Positions 62,433-64,000 of a stretch of DNA of 64,000 nt are shown here, in pieces. The notes below the pieces were generated by a model. It had not been told where the DNA came from, ran no database searches, and was given only the letters and a program-made list of their open reading frames with translations. A program made the translations under genes and the position numbers. The DNA is from Yoonia sediminilitoris (GTDB lineage Bacteria > Pseudomonadota > Alphaproteobacteria > Rhodobacterales > Rhodobacteraceae), in the NCBI RefSeq assembly GCF_003058085.1, contig NZ_QBUD01000002.1, positions 434,001 through 498,000 of the forward strand, written 5' to 3'. Within the stretch, counting starts at the first letter, position 1, and each line of letters begins with the position of its first letter.

Positions 62433-63767
62433 TTGCGCCCCATTGTTCTTGTTCTTTTTGCATGGTTGCTGACAAATTGCGGCACGTTTTACCAAAGCCC
62501 TGACGTCAAGAGTGGGCCGCAGGTCGCGATCATTCCGATGACCGCCCAATCCGTTGCGGCAGCAAACCAGAGCGGATACCAGCCGCGCGCGCTTCCTGCT
62601 GCGTTTCGGCAGACCGCGGGGACGGGGGGAAACATGCAAGGGGCAGGTGCGCTACCCGATCTGCCGCCCGCCCCAAGCCCCCAAAGACCGCTGCGTGCCA
62701 ATTTACCGCCGAAGCCTGATCCCGGCCCCTACAAGATCGGTGTTGGCGACATCCTGCAACTTGCCACCCCAAGTCCTGACGGGGCGATAGAACAACTCTC
62801 CGGCCTGATGTCGCCGGAAAGCAACCAACAGGGGTTTGTGGTGCAAGATGATGGCGCGATCAACATTCCCAACGTGGGCCGCATCGACATGGCGGGCCAG
62901 AACCTGCAAGAGGCCGAGGCCGTTCTGTTCCAGCGACTTGTCGAAAACCAGCTTGATCCGACCTTCAGTCTTGAGATTGCAACTTTCAATGCCCGTAAGG
63001 TGGCTGTCGGCGGCGCGGTCACAACACCGGCTGTGGTGCCCATCACGCTGACCCCGCTGTATCTGAGCGAAGCACTTGCCCATGCAGGCGGGCTTCGCCT
63101 GACGGATCAGGATACCGGTGCCCTGCGGCTTTACCGCGATGGCACACTGTATCAAATCCCTGTCGCGCAGTACCTTGGCAGCCCGGACCTGCAACGACTG
63201 CGCCTGCTGGATGGCGACAGCATCCACGTCGATGCGGGCACCGACCTGACGCGCGCACAGGCCTATTTTGAACAGCAGATCAGCCGTGCTGAGGTTCAAC
63301 AGCAGGCGCGCGAACTGGCCTTGCGCAATCTAACCACCCAAGTGGCATTGCGCAGGGATGAACTGACAGAAGCCCGCGAAAGCTTTGTCGCCCGCGACGC
63401 GATGGGGGCCGTCCGCCGCGATCATGTGTATTTGTTTGGCGAGGTTGGCGTGCAGGCCCGCTATCCGCTCCCGTTTGAGCAGCGCGTGACATTGGCCGAC
63501 GCTCTGTTTGAAGCAGGCAACGGCGTGCCAATTGAAACCGGTGATGTGTCGCAGATTTACGTATTGCGCCGCGCAGGCAGTACGCCCGTCACCGCATGGC
63601 AGTTGGATGGCCGCGATGTGACCAATTTCACTCTGGCGACAATGTTCGAACTGCGCCCGAATGACCTGATTTTCGTGGCTGAACAGCCGATTACCCGCTG
63701 GGGCCGCGTGATTTCGCAGATTTCCCCATCATTGATTACAACGGGTGTGACAGAGGCGAACAAGTAG
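62433..63767 (+). CDS. Polysaccharide export outer-membrane lipoprotein (Wza-like)
   Basis: The 444-residue protein starts with a signal segment and lipobox LTNC (Cys16), then has a Poly_export domain (PYKIGVGDILQLATPSP, the usual 'Y.igpGD.l.i' pattern) and SLBB-type repeats (VAVGGAVTTPAVVPITLTP; VYLFGEVGVQARYPL). A helical region (~305-335) separates the repeats. It should form the outer-membrane exit of a capsule or exopolysaccharide exporter. Start TTG 62433 follows AGGAGA. Its stop abuts the convergent pbpC stop. Confidence 0.88.
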   Translation: MRPIVLVLFAWLLTNCGTFYQSPDVKSGPQVAIIPMTAQSVAAANQSGYQPRALPAAFRQTAGTGGNMQGAGALPDLPPAPSPQRPLRANLPPKPDPGPYKIGVGDILQLATPSPDGAIEQLSGLMSPESNQQGFVVQDDGAINIPNVGRIDMAGQNLQEAEAVLFQRLVENQLDPTFSLEIATFNARKVAVGGAVTTPAVVPITLTPLYLSEALAHAGGLRLTDQDTGALRLYRDGTLYQIPVAQYLGSPDLQRLRLLDGDSIHVDAGTDLTRAQAYFEQQISRAEVQQQARELALRNLTTQVALRRDELTEARESFVARDAMGAVRRDHVYLFGEVGVQARYPLPFEQRVTLADALFEAGNGVPIETGDVSQIYVLRRAGSTPVTAWQLDGRDVTNFTLATMFELRPNDLIFVAEQPITRWGRVISQISPSLITTGVTEANK

Positions 63768-64000
63768 TCATTGGAACCGGACGTGCGCGGTATCGGACCT
63801 GCCGTGGGCATCTATCACCGTCAGCGACGAAAACCCGACACCGGGGGACGCGATATCAACCTGATTGCGATGCGTCCGGGCGACCGGTTGCCCGTTCGCC
63901 AGCCACACATAGGGGCCTGTTCCGTCGCGCACTTTCAGCGTCAGCCGCTCCCCTTCAAGGATCGCACCCTCGGGCGGAAAACTTATCGCTGGCAGGTTCG
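63768..64000 (-). CDS. pbpC: Penicillin-binding protein 1C, C-terminal fragment (cut by the window edge)
   Basis: Reading leftward from 64000, an open frame encodes about 76 residues ending at TGA 63768-63770. It contains ISFPPEGAILEG, LTLKVRDGTGPYVWLANGQP and SSLTVIDAHGRSDTAHVRFQ, which match the C-terminal domain of PbpC, a bifunctional glycosyltransferase/transpeptidase. The catalytic domains lie outside the window. Confidence 0.78.
   Translation of the reverse strand, partial: NLPAISFPPEGAILEGERLTLKVRDGTGPYVWLANGQPVARTHRNQVDIASPGVGFSSLTVIDAHGRSDTAHVRFQ

Overview
The window is GC-rich alphaproteobacterial DNA from a phototrophic member of the Rhodobacterales, most likely the Roseobacter group. 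Three things support this: bacteriochlorophyll and spheroidenone genes in the order bchFNBHLM-lhaA-puhABC-acsF-puhE-hemA, a PpaA/PpsR regulatory pair, and FNR-type boxes beside hemN. I cannot name the genus. No rRNA, tRNA, CRISPR array or insertion sequence was found.

Positions 1-18000 (+) hold the 3' part of a contractile injection system (CIS, phage-tail-like) operon. In order it encodes a PAAR spike tip, a gp25-like wedge, a lipoprotein, a large baseplate protein, a fibre-like protein, a second baseplate protein, a tape-measure protein and an AAA+ ATPase. Two membrane proteins follow: a glycosyl-hydrolase-18-like protein with three C-terminal membrane spans, and a protein whose layout resembles a pentameric ligand-gated ion channel. 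Most neighbours overlap by 4-11 bases, so the two membrane proteins look like part of the system. The sheath and tube genes would lie before the window.

Positions 17981-23594 carry housekeeping and accessory genes: a DMT exporter, an HU-type protein with a recognisable promoter and terminator, a coupled adenine deaminase-AMP nucleosidase pair, and a GNAT acetyltransferase.

Positions 23661-31032 are the carotenoid and Mg-chelatase arm: tspO, crtB and crtI on the minus strand, and crtA, bchI, bchD and bchO on the plus strand. They are separated by a divergent promoter region with two perfect TGT-N12-ACA (PpsR/CrtJ) sites. Positions 31203-36981 interrupt the photosynthesis genes with a TetR regulator, a NitT/TauT-type ABC transporter, an NTF2-like protein, a NodB-fold deacetylase-like protein and an SGNH hydrolase preceded by a perfect FNR box.

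Positions 36997-40798 encode the oxygen-independent steps, bchJ and bchE (-) and hemN (+), around an intergenic region with two PpsR and two FNR-type sites. A PHB-depolymerase-like enzyme and an acyl-CoA thioesterase follow. Positions 42680-58610 (-) form one long operon running bchF-N-B-H-L-M, lhaA, puhA-B-C, a small conserved ORF, acsF, puhE, hemA, then cytochrome c2. Divergent from bchF are ppaA and ppsR, again across a region with two PpsR sites. The window ends with a PcaB-like lyase, a capsule-export lipoprotein and the C-terminus of PBP1C.

Together the photosynthesis genes cover protoporphyrin to chlorophyllide plus reaction-centre H-subunit assembly and late carotenoid steps. pufLM/BA, bchC, bchXYZ, bchG, bchP, crtC, crtD, crtE and crtF are not in this window. 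Both an oxygen-dependent (acsF) and an oxygen-independent (bchE) cyclase are present.
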